From positions 1-6,133 of the forward strand of contig JANXBB010000110.1 in the NCBI GenBank assembly GCA_025061975.1: a stretch of DNA of 6,133 nt, in the 5' to 3' direction. The translations under genes were made by a program, and so were the position numbers. Position 1 is the first letter of the stretch; every line of letters begins with the position of its first letter. The notes beneath the pieces were generated by a model. It made no database searches. It was not told the origin of the DNA and saw only the letters and a list, made by a program, of their open reading frames with translations. This DNA is from Caldifarciminota bacterium. Its GTDB lineage: Bacteria; Hydrothermota; Tepidihabitantia; Tepidihabitantales; CAIPLT01. This document shows positions 6,027-6,133 of this stretch, one piece after another.

Positions 6027-6133
6027 TCACTCCCTAAGCTGCTCCCTAAACCGCTCCCCAAACAACTTCCTCAACTGCCCCCTGAGCCGCTCCCTAAGCA
6101 ACCCCCTAAACAACTCTGAGATCTCTTCTCTAA
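6027..6133 (-). CDS. C-terminal end of a convergent gene with tetrapeptide repeats (partial)
   Basis: On the minus strand an open frame enters from beyond base 6133 and runs 34 codons to a TGA at 6029-6027. It begins REEISE and continues as seven four-residue units: LFRG, LLRE, RLRG, QLRK, LFGE, RFRE, QLRE. The second residue is always Leu or Phe, although it is encoded by TTT, CTT, CTC and TTG, and the third is Arg in six of seven units. This suggests selection for an amphipathic, basic helix and so favours coding. Six Arg are AGG within 28 codons, and G+C is higher than in the neighbours. The start is outside the window and I recognise no family. The alternative is a non-coding minisatellite that stays open because 12 is a multiple of three. 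Confidence 0.45.
   Translation of the reverse strand, partial: REEISELFRGLLRERLRGQLRKLFGERFREQLRE
6030..6113. repeat. Seven-copy degenerate 12-bp tandem repeat
   Basis: Seven contiguous 12-bp units with approximate plus-strand consensus CTCCCTAARCNR: starts at 6030, 6042, 6054, 6066, 6078, 6090 and 6102. Units differ at several positions, with the fourth (CTTCCTCAACTG) most divergent, so the array is not a recent identical expansion. Its G+C is about 57% by count, clearly above the flanks. After 6113 the period breaks down (CTCTGAGATC). The minus strand has regularly spaced G runs, but loops of 9 nt or more make a G-quadruplex unlikely to be strong. Confidence 0.9.

Noticed and set aside
6020..6113. 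G-quadruplex on the minus strand of the repeat array
   Set aside because: G runs of three to five are spaced by 9 nt or more and one unit has only two G, so the usual short-loop pattern is not met.
6030..6119. Plus-strand frame through the 12-bp repeats (LPK-type proline-rich repeats ending at TGA 6117-6119)
   Set aside because: A stop codon at 6015-6017 precedes it and there is no start codon in between. The minus-strand frame is open from beyond the window edge and better patterned.

Overview
The window is a compact, AT-rich bacterial stretch, estimated by eye at under 40% G+C. It carries an Hsp70 chaperone operon and a divergently transcribed magnesium transporter gene. All five complete genes are full length with intact motifs. 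DnaK has the N-terminal insert (about residues 74-100) that is typical of Gram-negative (diderm) DnaK and absent from Firmicutes DnaK, so a diderm, possibly uncultured, lineage is likely. A WOR-3-like candidate phylum came to mind, but nothing here proves it.

Layout, minus-strand operon (read right to left): grpE (4418-3873), a 72-bp gap with a 10-bp inverted repeat and a strong dnaK ribosome site, dnaK (3800-1914), a 6-bp gap, dnaJ (1907-768), a 3-bp gap, rsmE (764-45), then a strong Shine-Dalgarno and the first codons of another gene that leaves the window at base 1. GrpE, DnaK and DnaJ form the complete Hsp70 cycle: DnaJ delivers substrate and triggers ATP hydrolysis, and GrpE exchanges nucleotide. 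RsmE methylates 16S rRNA U1498 and is a common passenger of chaperone operons. No hrcA gene and no CIRCE operator is present in the window.

Divergent control region (4419-4576): a near-consensus promoter for grpE (TTGACC-N17-TATAAT) lies so close to the ATG that the mRNA should be leaderless or nearly so, and there is no Shine-Dalgarno. Facing the other way, TTGACT-N16-TATAAT drives mgtE with a leader of about 59 nt, good ribosome site AAAGGAG, and a possible weak hairpin that would cover that site. A 9-bp inverted repeat brackets both promoters.

Plus strand: mgtE (4577-5959) encodes a complete MgtE Mg2+ channel with N domain, CBS pair and membrane domain. After it come a 12-bp bulged hairpin (5984-6026) and a G+C-richer array of seven degenerate 12-bp units (6030-6113). 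Read on the minus strand, the array is an open frame of tetrapeptide repeats ending in TGA, probably the tail of a convergent gene that starts outside the window.

I see no sign of a new defence, mobile or biosynthetic system. The points worth following are the probable leaderless grpE, the mgtE leader structure, the intergenic inverted repeats and the tetrapeptide-repeat tail.
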